A stretch of 35,621 nucleotides of DNA from an uncultured Clostridia bacterium (GTDB taxonomy: Bacteria; Bacillota; Clostridia; Oscillospirales; CAG-272). Under the pieces are notes generated by a model. That model made no database searches and had not been told where the DNA came from. It was given only the letters and a program-made list of their open reading frames with translations. A program made the translations under genes and the position numbers. This document shows, one piece after another, positions 15,624 through 23,524 of this stretch. Location: NCBI GenBank assembly GCA_946407735.1, contig CAMJPL010000032.1, positions 1 through 35,621 on the forward strand. The letters run 5' to 3'. Numbering within the stretch: the first letter of the stretch is position 1; each line of letters begins with the position of its first letter.

Positions 15624-15654
15624 CAGGCAGGAAAAATCTGACAGAATAAAAAAC

Positions 15655-15686
15655 GATCCCGCGTCTGATTTAAAAGACGCGGGATC
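15655..15686. terminator. strong bidirectional terminator
   Basis: A perfect 12-bp stem GATCCCGCGTCT/AGACGCGGGATC (15655-15666 with 15675-15686) with an 8-base loop. TTCTGTTTT follows on plus and GTTTTTTA on minus. It serves both the LRR gene and the minus-strand gene ending at 15740. Confidence 0.9.
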
Positions 15687-15739
15687 TTCTGTTTTCCTAC
15701 CCGGAAATACCTATATCGTTTTCCATTTCCGCTGTGACG

Positions 15740-16315
15740 TCAGTATTCTATCCTTCTCAGGACGGTGTTGTCCCCGTCCGCCACCACCTCTATAAGCGGA
15801 TCTTCGCTCCGCTGGCAGGAGAAATACTGCCTCGCGAGACCGAAAACGGAATCGGTCTCATTCCTTTTCACAGCCTCGAGAGCGAGATTGAAATACGTCT
15901 GGTCATACCGCCGGACAGTTTTTTCATCGACCTCGACCTCGAGCAGCGCGACCTGCTCCTTCGTGAACAGACCGCTGTCGATGCAGTCGGCGCGTGCGTA
16001 ATCGACGGCTTCCCGCATGCTTTCGCAGTAATAGACGCAGCGCAGCCGCGATGTGTCCTCCGGGAACTCGGTTTCCCTCACGTACTCAAATATCCCCTCG
16101 ACAGCGTCCTTCTGGTAGTTTTCGTACTTTCTGAGCCCCAGAGCCTGTACCTCGCGGCTCATATACATCGTGGCGAGGAATACCGCCCTGAAAAGCTCTT
16201 TCGACTGACGAAGCGCGAGGATATACGGCTCGGCGAATCGGTAATTGTTCTTATAGTCGCTTACAAGGCGCTTCGCGCCGTCATAGGAATCGACGGAATA
16301 ATGGTATAGCTTCAT
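15740..16315 (-). CDS. protein of unknown function (DUF2441-like?)
   Basis: 191 aa, soluble, no signal peptide or membrane helix. It starts MKLYHYSVDSYDGAKRL and has a middle part LGLRKYENYQKDAVEGIFEYVR, CVYYCESMREAVDYARAD, and LLEVEVDEKTVRRYDQTYFNLALEAVKR. The opening 'YHYS' and the later 'CVYYCES...A..YA' pattern remind me of DUF2441-type proteins, whose fold is related to ADP-ribosyl-transferring/RES-like enzymes, but I cannot confirm membership. No classical catalytic motif is visible. It is the last gene of the run containing the MBOAT/DHHW pair (31-base gap) and ends at the strong terminator. Confidence 0.6.
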   Translation of the reverse strand: MKLYHYSVDSYDGAKRLVSDYKNNYRFAEPYILALRQSKELFRAVFLATMYMSREVQALGLRKYENYQKDAVEGIFEYVRETEFPEDTSRLRCVYYCESMREAVDYARADCIDSGLFTKEQVALLEVEVDEKTVRRYDQTYFNLALEAVKRNETDSVFGLARQYFSCQRSEDPLIEVVADGDNTVLRRIEY

Positions 16316-16346
16316 ATAAGTTTATCCGCCGCGCCTCCCGCGCGGG

Positions 16347-17807
16347 TCAGAATCTGAAATAAATGAACGGGTTGTACGCGCCGAGCGCGAGCTGGACGGT
16401 GCAGAGCAGCAGCGCGGCGATAAGCGCCCCGTCACAGACATAGCCGACAGCACTGAGGCGCCTTGATCCGTCTGCCGCGAAGGCGGCGAGCTTCTTTTTG
16501 ATCATGCCGGCCGTCGGCATGCTGAATATCACCGCCGCGGCGAGCGCGATCAGGAAGACGGTGTTCACGTCGGCGCGCTGCAGCAGTATAAGAGCGTTGT
16601 TCGATCCGGTGCCGAGGAATCCGTACCCGCCGAACATCGCTTTCGTGTACTCGGCGATGCCGCCGACCGTATCCTGCGTGAAGATGACCCAGCCGTAAAC
16701 GACGCAGAGCAGCGCCCAGACGTGGGACAGCGCTCCGAGCTTTTTAAGCGGCTTCATCAGAACGAGCTTTTCCAGCACCAGAAGCGCGCCGAAATACAGG
16801 CCCCAGAGGACGAAATTCCATGAAGCACCGTGCCAAAGTCCGGTAAGGAACCACACCGTGAATATGTTGAATATCCAGCGTCCCCATGACACCCGGTTGC
16901 CGCCCATCGGGATATACACATAGTCGCGGAAGAACGACGACATCGAGATGTGCCAGCGTCTCCAGAAATCGGTGACAGAATCGGCGATATACGGATGATT
17001 GAAGTTCTCGGGATAATGGAAGCCCATCATGCGCCCGAGGCCTATCGCCATATCGGAATAGCCGCTGAAATCGAAGAATATCTGGAAGGTATAGGCGATT
17101 ATCGCCGTCCACGCGCCGATCGTGCCGAGAGACGACGGGGCGGCGGTAAGCAGCGAATCTGCCGTCTGAGCCATGGTGTTCGCGATAAGGACCTTCTTTG
17201 CGAGCCCGACGATGAACCGCCTCGCTCCGGCAGCGAAATCCTCAACCGTCTCGGTGCGGCTCTCAAGCTCGGCGGCGACCGTCTCATAGCGGACTATCGG
17301 TCCGGCGATGAGCTGCGGGAACATCGCGACATAGGCGCCGAAATTGATTATGTCCCGCTGAGCCGCGACCTTGCCGCGGTAGACGTCGATGGAATAGGAC
17401 ATCGTCTGAAAGGTGTAGAAGGAGATGCCTATCGGGAGCGTGATCTCGGGGATGGGGATGACGAGGCCGAGCAGCGTGTCCGCCGTCCCGACTATCATCG
17501 CCGCGTATTTGAAGACGGCGAGAAGACCGAGATTCCCTATCATGGAAACGGTCAGAAACGCCTTTTTCTTCTTTTGGTTCCCCTCTTTTTCACCTGCCTC
17601 GATCATCCTTCCGCAGGTGTAGTCGAGGACGGTCGAGTAGATCATCAAAAGTACGTATAACGGCTCGCCCCACGCGTAGAAGAGCAGCGAGAATACGAAA
17701 AGCGATATGTTCTTTCCGCGGATGCCGAAAAGCTTTCCCATCGTGAAATATACGATGAAAAACAGCGGCAGGAACGCGAACAGGAAAGGAAGACTTGAAA
17801 ATACCAC
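16347..17807 (-). CDS. MBOAT-family O-acyltransferase (AlgI/DltB-like)
   Basis: 486-aa polytopic membrane protein with about ten hydrophobic segments. It opens MVFSSLPFLFAFLPLFFIVYF, as AlgI-type proteins do. It carries LPIGISFYTFQTMSYSIDVYRG, QLIAGPIVRY, FFDFSGYSDMAIGLGRMMGFHYPENF and the active-site LTGLWHGASWNFVLWG with catalytic His326. The family moves acyl groups, usually acetyl, across the membrane onto exopolysaccharide or wall polymers. It starts at GTG with GGTGA four bases upstream, 53 bases after the DHHW gene, which likely provides the extracytoplasmic transfer step (as AlgJ/AlgX do for AlgI). Confidence 0.93.
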   Translation of the reverse strand: MVFSSLPFLFAFLPLFFIVYFTMGKLFGIRGKNISLFVFSLLFYAWGEPLYVLLMIYSTVLDYTCGRMIEAGEKEGNQKKKKAFLTVSMIGNLGLLAVFKYAAMIVGTADTLLGLVIPIPEITLPIGISFYTFQTMSYSIDVYRGKVAAQRDIINFGAYVAMFPQLIAGPIVRYETVAAELESRTETVEDFAAGARRFIVGLAKKVLIANTMAQTADSLLTAAPSSLGTIGAWTAIIAYTFQIFFDFSGYSDMAIGLGRMMGFHYPENFNHPYIADSVTDFWRRWHISMSSFFRDYVYIPMGGNRVSWGRWIFNIFTVWFLTGLWHGASWNFVLWGLYFGALLVLEKLVLMKPLKKLGALSHVWALLCVVYGWVIFTQDTVGGIAEYTKAMFGGYGFLGTGSNNALILLQRADVNTVFLIALAAAVIFSMPTAGMIKKKLAAFAADGSRRLSAVGYVCDGALIAALLLCTVQLALGAYNPFIYFRF

Positions 17808-17860
17808 AGAATCACCCTGTCATTTCGTCTGAAATCGGTTATTCAAAGCTGCGGACGGCG

Positions 17861-19357
17861 TCATCTTATCCCCTTCAGGGAATCGCCGTAGTAGTCGTAT
17901 ATCACCCTGTCGCTCATCTCGAGCAGCAGCACGTCGGTGATGCCGTATTCCTTTATAAGGTCCTCATACGTCGTATCGCTCAGACCGTCGTTGCTGTCGA
18001 CATAGCGGATATATGTATGATCGAAATAGGACGCCAGCACCTCATGCAGCGGCGGCGAATAGGAATCGCCGATTATCAGCAGATTGCGCCCGGTTTTGTT
18101 TTCGGGGTAATCCACCTGACGGCAGATCATCTGGTATGAAATATAATGCGGGTAGCTTTCCGATCTCTCGTACTGCCCGCTCTCGTAGCGGCGAAGGCTC
18201 TCGTCGAGCGTCTCGGTCCCTCCGTAGCCGACGTTGTCCTCGCGCACGACGGTGTGCGGAGGAAGCGGATAGAGCGCGACGGCGAAGGTGTCGTAGATCT
18301 TGCGGCTGGATATCGCCAGCGCGTTGGAGCCGAGGAATTTCACGTCGTCGAATCTTCGTATCTCGGGTACGTACATCTCGATGTCGCTGTAATTCTTCCG
18401 CATCATGCGGGCGATCTTGATGTACGCCTCGGTATAGCCGTAGACGTTCCAGTGGTGGTCGGTGCGGAAATACTTTTCGTTCTTGTCCTCGATGGAGCTG
18501 ATCTCGACGCAGTCGAACTGGATGCGCGGATCGAGACGTGTGCGGAATTCCTCGAACAGCACCCGCTTCGACTCGCTCGGCAGCAGCTCGTCGCAGAGGG
18601 CGGTGTCTTCAAAGCAGGTGACCGGGAATACATACCAGTTGACGCCGGTATCGGCCGCCGCGAAGCGGTTGATGTTTTTCAGCTGTTCCTCGAACGCCGG
18701 GCGCACCTCGTCGACATCCTCGGCCGGGATGCGGACATAGAAATCTATCCTGTCGCGCTTCCCGTCAGGCTCGGAGATGATCTCATAGTACCTGTGGCGG
18801 CTGTCACCCTCGATGTACACGGCCTTTGTCGCCGGCTCGGGGGCTTTAGGCTCCTCCGGCGCGGCAGTCTCTTTTTCGGTGACGGCCTCGGTCACGGGCG
18901 TTTCGGCGGCCTTTTCAGTGACTTCGGCTGTCTGCTCCGCCGTGTCAGTCACGGGAGCGGCGGTGGTATCGGCCGGCGTCTCCGGCGCCGCGTCGGGGGC
19001 GGCAGAGTCGCTGCTGGCGCGGCTTTCGAGCAGGATCCTGTTGCCCTGATCCATCAGAAAGCCGGAGACCGGGCGGTTCATCGCGGACGTCATCTCCTTC
19101 GCCGCCGACGTGACGCCGACGTAGAAGGGCAGATAGTTGGTGTAGACCTCCCTAACGCCGCGCTTCGCCTCCTCTATCCCGTTCAGCAGCTTCGCGCCGA
19201 ACGCCCCTTCCTCATAGACCTTCTCGACCTCGATGACGTTGCCGACATTGGTCTTTTCGACGACACCGGCATTTGTCAGGGCAAGATTCAGCGGAGCGGC
19301 GATCATTACAAGCAGGATCAGGCCGCAGAAAACGAATAAAAACACTTTGTTTCGCAA
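17861..19357 (-). CDS. DHHW-family protein (AlgX/AlgJ-like SGNH acyltransfer partner)
   Basis: 498 aa with an N-terminal membrane anchor (VFLFVFCGLILLVMIAAPLNLAL). The signature Asp-His-His-Trp is at residues 300-303 (RTDHHWNVYGY), and LLIIGDSYSPPLHEVLASYF provides the SGNH-type GDS serine block near the C-terminus. A Thr/Glu/Ala-rich linker (about 115-175) separates anchor and domain. It likely receives the acyl group from the adjacent MBOAT protein and transfers it to a surface polysaccharide. The TTG at 19357 is preferred over the TTG at 19378 because AGAGGT lies seven bases before it. Confidence 0.88.
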   Translation of the reverse strand: MRNKVFLFVFCGLILLVMIAAPLNLALTNAGVVEKTNVGNVIEVEKVYEEGAFGAKLLNGIEEAKRGVREVYTNYLPFYVGVTSAAKEMTSAMNRPVSGFLMDQGNRILLESRASSDSAAPDAAPETPADTTAAPVTDTAEQTAEVTEKAAETPVTEAVTEKETAAPEEPKAPEPATKAVYIEGDSRHRYYEIISEPDGKRDRIDFYVRIPAEDVDEVRPAFEEQLKNINRFAAADTGVNWYVFPVTCFEDTALCDELLPSESKRVLFEEFRTRLDPRIQFDCVEISSIEDKNEKYFRTDHHWNVYGYTEAYIKIARMMRKNYSDIEMYVPEIRRFDDVKFLGSNALAISSRKIYDTFAVALYPLPPHTVVREDNVGYGGTETLDESLRRYESGQYERSESYPHYISYQMICRQVDYPENKTGRNLLIIGDSYSPPLHEVLASYFDHTYIRYVDSNDGLSDTTYEDLIKEYGITDVLLLEMSDRVIYDYYGDSLKGIR

Positions 19358-19432
19358 ATCATTTACCTCTTTACGCAAGGGCGGCGTTTTGCCGCTTATG
19401 AGAAATCATACGAAAAAAAGGAATCTGCCTGT

Positions 19433-20089
19433 TTAATCCATATACGCTTCCAGAAGGTGACGCGCTTCCTCGGCGGCATCGGCGCCGCCTGACGTCGTCA
19501 GATACGAAAGCAGCTCCTTCAGCGGTTCATGCAGTCCGCTTAGATCATTATGATAATACGGATCGAGATACCTGTCAAGATAAAAGAGGAGACGGCTTTT
19601 CGCTCCGCTGTCTTCTCCGAGCAGGACACTTCGGATCGCTTCGATTCCGCGGTTCACGATCTCCTCTTCCTCCGCTCCGTAGATATAATCCTTATCCAGC
19701 TTCCAGATCATCGACGAAAAACGGTCGAGCCACGGGGAGACGATCCTCATATCCGGGCGAAAGCCGGGCTTTCCCGCGGATCCCTCCGTCTTCGCCTTCC
19801 CTGCCGTCTCCATCATGAATGCGGCGTCTTCGGACAGCGTCTCTTTTTCCCACGGCATCTCGGCTATATCGAAGGAAGCCGTGCCGGGCGATATATCGTT
19901 TATGGCTTTCCGGTCTCTCAGAAACGAGATCAGCTTTTCCTGATTTTCGGTTTTGTTTAAACCGTCCGCCGCGCCGATCAGGAGCTCAAGAAAACAGTCG
20001 GTCCCCTGATTTGACATTACTATCCGCTCGCTCTCCGGCGACGTTTCGCTGAATCTTATGATATTGCTCATAGACGTGACGCGTTCCAT
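19433..20089 (-). CDS. hypothetical acidic protein
   Basis: 218 aa, soluble, no recognised domain. It is rich in Glu/Asp and predicted largely helical (e.g. EEEEIVNRGIEAIRSVLLGE, LHEPLKELLSYL, AAEEARHLLEAYMD). An internal segment MRIVSPWLDRFSSMIWKLDKDYIYG is the most distinctive part. The start could be the ATG at 20089 (weak GAGAG upstream) or at 20071 (MSNIIRFSE). It sits 44 bases after the alpha/beta hydrolase and 75 bases before the DHHW gene on the same strand. A T-run at about 19413-19420 has no clear stem, so transcription may continue. Function unknown. Confidence 0.65.
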   Translation of the reverse strand: MERVTSMSNIIRFSETSPESERIVMSNQGTDCFLELLIGAADGLNKTENQEKLISFLRDRKAINDISPGTASFDIAEMPWEKETLSEDAAFMMETAGKAKTEGSAGKPGFRPDMRIVSPWLDRFSSMIWKLDKDYIYGAEEEEIVNRGIEAIRSVLLGEDSGAKSRLLFYLDRYLDPYYHNDLSGLHEPLKELLSYLTTSGGADAAEEARHLLEAYMD

Positions 20090-20133
20090 CCGCTCTCATC
20101 GACTTATTCCCGCCGCATACAACGGCAGAGAAA

Positions 20134-20883
20134 TCATACTGCCTGCACGATCATTTCCGTAAGCTCTTTTACATACATTTCGGGATTGTTTACCGAATAC
20201 TCTCCGTGACGCAGTCCTGCCTTTTTCTCAAGGCGGCTCCCGGGCAGCGCCTCATTGAGCAGCTGTGCCGAGCGGATCATCTTTCTCTGCTCCTTCTCAC
20301 CGACGACAACGCGGACCCGGGCGCGGCAGTTTCCTATCCCCGGCTTCATTTGATACGCCGCGCTGTCCTTAAGGAAGGCGATCATATTTTCTTTTGATAT
20401 TTTCGACGTGTCCCGGTAATAGTCGTCGAACAGCTCATCCCGGATCCGAAGATAGCCGAACTGCGCCTTCGCGAACCATTTCTTCTGTATCAGGCCGTAG
20501 CCTGACGCGAACGTCGGTCCGATCAGGGCGTCCGTTATTTTCGATGGGATGACCGACGCGCTTTCGATCACGGCGAACCGACAGATATCCCCGCGCCGTG
20601 ACAGCATCTCGGTCAGTATCTGCCCGCCGAGCGACAGCCCTCCGATCAGCAGCACCGAGCCGCCGTATTCACGATCTATGAATGATATGATCCGGTCCGC
20701 GTTTTCTTCGATGCCGCCGAAATCATCCTCGCTGTCCGCGTGCCCGTCAAGGATCGGCAGCACCGTATGATACCGCCCGCCGAGCAGCTCCGCTTCCGCT
20801 CTGTAATTCCACCACGACAGTCCGCCGCCGTGAAGCAGCATGACGACGTCATTGTTTTCTTTTCCGTATTCAACAGTCTTCAT
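20134..20883 (-). CDS. alpha/beta hydrolase
   Basis: 249 aa, cytoplasmic serine hydrolase. The oxyanion-hole HGGG is at 18-21, the nucleophile elbow GGLSLGG at 81-87 (Ser84), VRVVVGEKEQRKM marks the strand before the acid residue, and GLRHGEYSVNNPE holds the catalytic His near the C-terminus. The substrate is unknown. Start chosen at 20883 because GGGGAG lies six bases upstream; the ATG at 20898 lacks this. Same strand and close spacing with the broken methyltransferase upstream (38 bases). Confidence 0.85.
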   Translation of the reverse strand: MKTVEYGKENNDVVMLLHGGGLSWWNYRAEAELLGGRYHTVLPILDGHADSEDDFGGIEENADRIISFIDREYGGSVLLIGGLSLGGQILTEMLSRRGDICRFAVIESASVIPSKITDALIGPTFASGYGLIQKKWFAKAQFGYLRIRDELFDDYYRDTSKISKENMIAFLKDSAAYQMKPGIGNCRARVRVVVGEKEQRKMIRSAQLLNEALPGSRLEKKAGLRHGEYSVNNPEMYVKELTEMIVQAV

Positions 20884-20921
20884 GCCCGCTCCCCGCATAC
20901 GACGCTATCGGCGTGCCGGAT

Positions 20922-21593
20922 TCACCAGATGAAAGGGATGACCTTGTATCTTACCCGTTTTTTATAATCCGAATACCCTCTGAGCCCTTCTTCCAGTATC
21001 TTTTCCTCGTTTTTTATGCGCTTCGCTATGATCGGGATATACAGCAGCGTGACCGCGAATGAAATGGGCGACCCGAGCACGAGCGGCATAGCGAGGAACA
21101 GCAGCAGCGTGCACATATACATGGGATGGCGGACGACGCCGTAAAGCCCGGTGTCGATGACCTTCTGATCCTTCTGTACCTCCACCGTCCGTGAAAGATA
21201 CGCGTTTTCCCGCAGCACCTCTGCATAGAGCGCGTACGCTGCAAGGAACACGGCCGCCGCGGCAAATGAGACCCATGACGGCAGAACGATCCAATTAAAG
21301 CGGAAGTTCAGCCCGGCCGCGATGAAGGCGGCAAGAAACATAAGCCCGCTGAGGGCGATGACGGCCTTCTGCTCCGGCTGCTCTTCCCTTACGTTCAGCC
21401 TTTTCCTCAGAAGCTCCGGGCTCTTTTTCATCATCACCAGCCCGGCAGCGAACATCGGGACGAAAAGGATGCCGATCAAAAGCCACGCCTGCCAGTACGA
21501 GAAAGAACCGGCGGGAAGGAAGGTGAGCAGTCCGACCAGCAAAAGACCCGCGAAAAACTATATAATGGCCTGCGCGAACAGTTTTGAATCCAT
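20922..21593 (-). pseudogene. isoprenylcysteine carboxyl methyltransferase-like gene with in-frame TAG at codon 12
   Basis: Family of membrane methyltransferases (ICMT/PEMT type). The ATG at 21593 has a TGAGGA site and follows the previous stop by 18 bases. It reads MDSKLFAQAII, then TAG (21558-21560), then continues in frame FFAGLLLVGLLTFLPAG and SYWQAWLLIGILFVPMF to a TGA at 20922. The extended N-terminus matches what I recall for relatives, with Lys (AAG) expected at the TAG position, so one base change would explain it. The methyltransferase region GLYGVVRHPMYMCTL and the C-terminus (NEEKILEEGLRGYSDYKKRVRY) are intact. Alternatives: restart at TTG 21542 giving 206 aa, amber readthrough, or a sequence error. 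Confidence 0.75.
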
Positions 21594-21611
21594 ATTATTC
21601 ATCCTCACATT

Positions 21612-22088
21612 TCATACGACCAGACGATCGATCTCCGACGGATCAGGCTTTTCAAAAATCGACCTGAATTTCTCGGAAAGTCCCTCGTCAACGTAATAAC
21701 CGTCGCATCTGTGAGCCAGGATATCCTGATTTCTCTTGTCTATCCTTCTCTGCCACTCGCCGTCGTCTATATCGATATAGTGGAACTCGTTTGTGATCCC
21801 ATGCGAGCCGTAAAACGATCTCGCACAGAGCCGTTCCTCCCTTGTCCAGAATCCCCAGTCGAGGATGACGTCGGTGCCGCAGCCGATTATCTCAAGCGAC
21901 TTTTTATACAGATATCCTTTTGTTCTTCCGACATAATCGTCATGCTTCTCGCCGGCGTCCTGACCGAACAGAGCCAGCATCAGCTCGTCGATGGACAGTA
22001 TGACCGCCCTGAGCTCCTTTTGCAGCTTTTTTGCGTATGTGGTTTTCCCGCTGCAGAGCTTGCCGCACGTCATTATGACCTTTGCCAT
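21612..22088 (-). CDS. P-loop kinase-like ATP-binding protein
   Basis: 158 aa, cytoplasmic. Walker A GKLCSGKTT at 9-17; AVILSIDELMLALFG resembles the D-containing switch of zeta-toxin/shikimate-kinase-like small-molecule kinases (AAA_33 type); DVILDWGFWTREERL is the second conserved strand; RRIDKRNQDILAHR supplies Arg residues for a lid. The substrate is unknown; relatives phosphorylate nucleosides, sugars or antibiotics. GGGAGGGG seven bases before the ATG is a strong ribosome site, and a good promoter lies 60 bases upstream. First gene of the minus-strand run that continues to about 15740. Confidence 0.82.
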   Translation of the reverse strand: MAKVIMTCGKLCSGKTTYAKKLQKELRAVILSIDELMLALFGQDAGEKHDDYVGRTKGYLYKKSLEIIGCGTDVILDWGFWTREERLCARSFYGSHGITNEFHYIDIDDGEWQRRIDKRNQDILAHRCDGYYVDEGLSEKFRSIFEKPDPSEIDRLVV

Positions 22089-22150
22089 ATCGCTACCCCT
22101 CCCGGCTAAAAAACATATTCATCACCTGTATCGACATAAGTCACATATAC

Positions 22151-22179
22151 ATTATATCACGCAACAAGGCGATTTTCAA
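22151..22179 (-). promoter_or_regulatory. sigma-A promoter of the P-loop kinase operon
   Basis: TTGAAA (22174-22179), 17-bp spacer, TATAAT (22151-22156) on the minus strand. Confidence 0.85.
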
Positions 22180-22316
22180 TATATCAGGCAATTTCTCTCA
22201 AATCAATTGTGTTGTCCCGATGCCTGTTCATCGTATTTCTCCGCGGCATGATCAGGATCCATGAGCATGAAGACGCTGATATTGAAGTTATATCCGGCGC
22301 GAGGCCGCTTATCCGC

Positions 22317-22345
22317 TTGACTTTGCCTTATTCATATGCTATAAT
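22317..22345 (+). promoter_or_regulatory. sigma-A promoter of the membrane protein at 22416
   Basis: TTGACT (22317-22322), 17-bp spacer, TATAAT (22340-22345). The leader is about 65 bases. Confidence 0.85.
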
Positions 22346-22415
22346 AGAGTCATAAACACGATCCGGGATTTCCCGCCCCCGGCCTTGAATGAACAAGCAT
22401 ACAGGAGGAACAGCC

Positions 22416-22940
22416 ATGATCCCTGCAATCGCTCTGCTGGCGCTCGGACTCATAGGTTTCACAGCGTCCGCCTTGTTTATAAAAAAGCAGAAAACCCTGC
22501 GGATAATCTGCATGGTCCTGTGCGCTGCCGCCGTGATCCTGTCCGCCTTATGGATATGGCTAACCGCCTATTTCGTCTGGGCAGTCGGACAGGACGTTCC
22601 GGCAGAGATACCGGACGATCCCGCCGCGGGAGAAGACGGCGGGGACTGGCGCACATGGCGGAGCTATACCGAAGACTATCCGATCAAGGAAGACCTGTCC
22701 GTCACCCTGTCCCCGCTCGACAGCGGAACGGGATTTGCCGTCTATGATGCCTCAACCGGTGAAAGGATAGGAACGGTCCCGGAGGGCGGCGCGCAGGATG
22801 AGATCCTGTGCGAAGACATCGACGACGACGGGATATCCGAGCTCGGGATCGCGCTGGCGGAAGGGACAGTCTGGTACCGATACACAGGCAGCCCGTGGAT
22901 CGATGGCACCGGCGGCGGATGCTTTGAAAAGGCGGAATGA
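22416..22940 (+). CDS. small membrane-anchored protein of unknown function
   Basis: 174 aa. Two hydrophobic segments near the N-terminus (about 3-22 and 30-55) are followed by an acidic linker and a hydrophilic outer domain with DIDDDGISELGIAL, an FG-GAP/VCBS-like calcium-type loop pattern (DxDxDGxxEL). The start is fixed by a full AGGAGG at 22403-22408, seven bases before this ATG; the earlier ATG at 22389 would place that site inside the gene. It is a single-gene unit between its promoter and the terminator at 23001. No function assigned. Confidence 0.75.
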   Translation: MIPAIALLALGLIGFTASALFIKKQKTLRIICMVLCAAAVILSALWIWLTAYFVWAVGQDVPAEIPDDPAAGEDGGDWRTWRSYTEDYPIKEDLSVTLSPLDSGTGFAVYDASTGERIGTVPEGGAQDEILCEDIDDDGISELGIALAEGTVWYRYTGSPWIDGTGGGCFEKAE

Positions 22941-23000
22941 GATCGTTTTCCCTGTCCCGGATCACGGCAGAGCTGCGGCAGAGCAGCGACTAAACAACAC

Positions 23001-23037
23001 AAAAAGACGCCCGGAATATCCCGGGCGCTTGTCTTTA
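23001..23037. terminator. bidirectional intrinsic terminator
   Basis: CGCCCGG/CCGGGCG stem with a 6-base loop. The minus-strand side ends in TCTTTTTGTG (stronger) and the plus side in CTTGTCTTTAT. It serves the membrane protein (plus) and the gene at 23112 (minus). Confidence 0.85.
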
Positions 23038-23111
23038 TAATAAAACCGCCGAAATCCAGATATACGGATAGATCGTCGGGCAGTCCCGCATCGCCTCATG
23101 ATCCCCGTTTT

Positions 23112-23474
23112 TCAATCTTCCAGACAGAACGAAGGCACAAGATCGTGGCTTCTGTATCTGTCGCCGTACCGTATGCCCGTTTTCCTCTCCCGTTCGATGT
23201 ATTCCCTTATCTCATCGAGGGTGCAGGCTTCAAGACCATCTTTATAAAGCCCGGTCTCGGCATATACAAACCTGACGCTCACGGGATCGATGTATCCGCC
23301 GCTTCCCACGGATTCATGAAGCTGCGATTTCAGGCAGTGATCCCACCAGAGAATGGACGAAACGCGGCCGCCCTCGGCGTACAGGAGGTCGAGAAACGGC
23401 TCCCAATCAGCGAAAAGGCATTCCGGGCAGAAGGAATGCTCGGCGATATACTGTCTGACTTTTTTGCTTATCAT
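23112..23474 (-). CDS. small conserved-looking hypothetical protein
   Basis: 120 aa, soluble. CPEC at 16-19 could bind metal; RVSSILWWDHCLKSQLHESVGSGGY and ETGLYKDGLEACTLDEI are its striking segments. No domain recognised. The start is supported by GGGAG six bases before the ATG. It follows the transporter fusion by 50 bases on the same strand and ends ahead of the terminator at 23001, so it is probably the last gene of the DUF2200-transporter operon. Confidence 0.7.
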   Translation of the reverse strand: MISKKVRQYIAEHSFCPECLFADWEPFLDLLYAEGGRVSSILWWDHCLKSQLHESVGSGGYIDPVSVRFVYAETGLYKDGLEACTLDEIREYIERERKTGIRYGDRYRSHDLVPSFCLED

Positions 23475-23524
23475 ACTGTTCTCCCGTACGTTTTCCGTCG
23501 GCCTGTTCCGCCCGGCGGAGATTT

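Larger units (their letters stand above)
22089..22415. other. divergent intergenic region
   Basis: It contains the minus promoter at 22151-22179 and the plus promoter at 22317-22345. Between them I see no gene; a 19-codon ATG frame at about 22261 has no supporting features. Confidence 0.5.

Noticed and set aside
18146..19339. 397-aa open frame on the plus strand
   Set aside because: Antisense to the DHHW gene, which has clear motifs; composition is that of a mirror frame.
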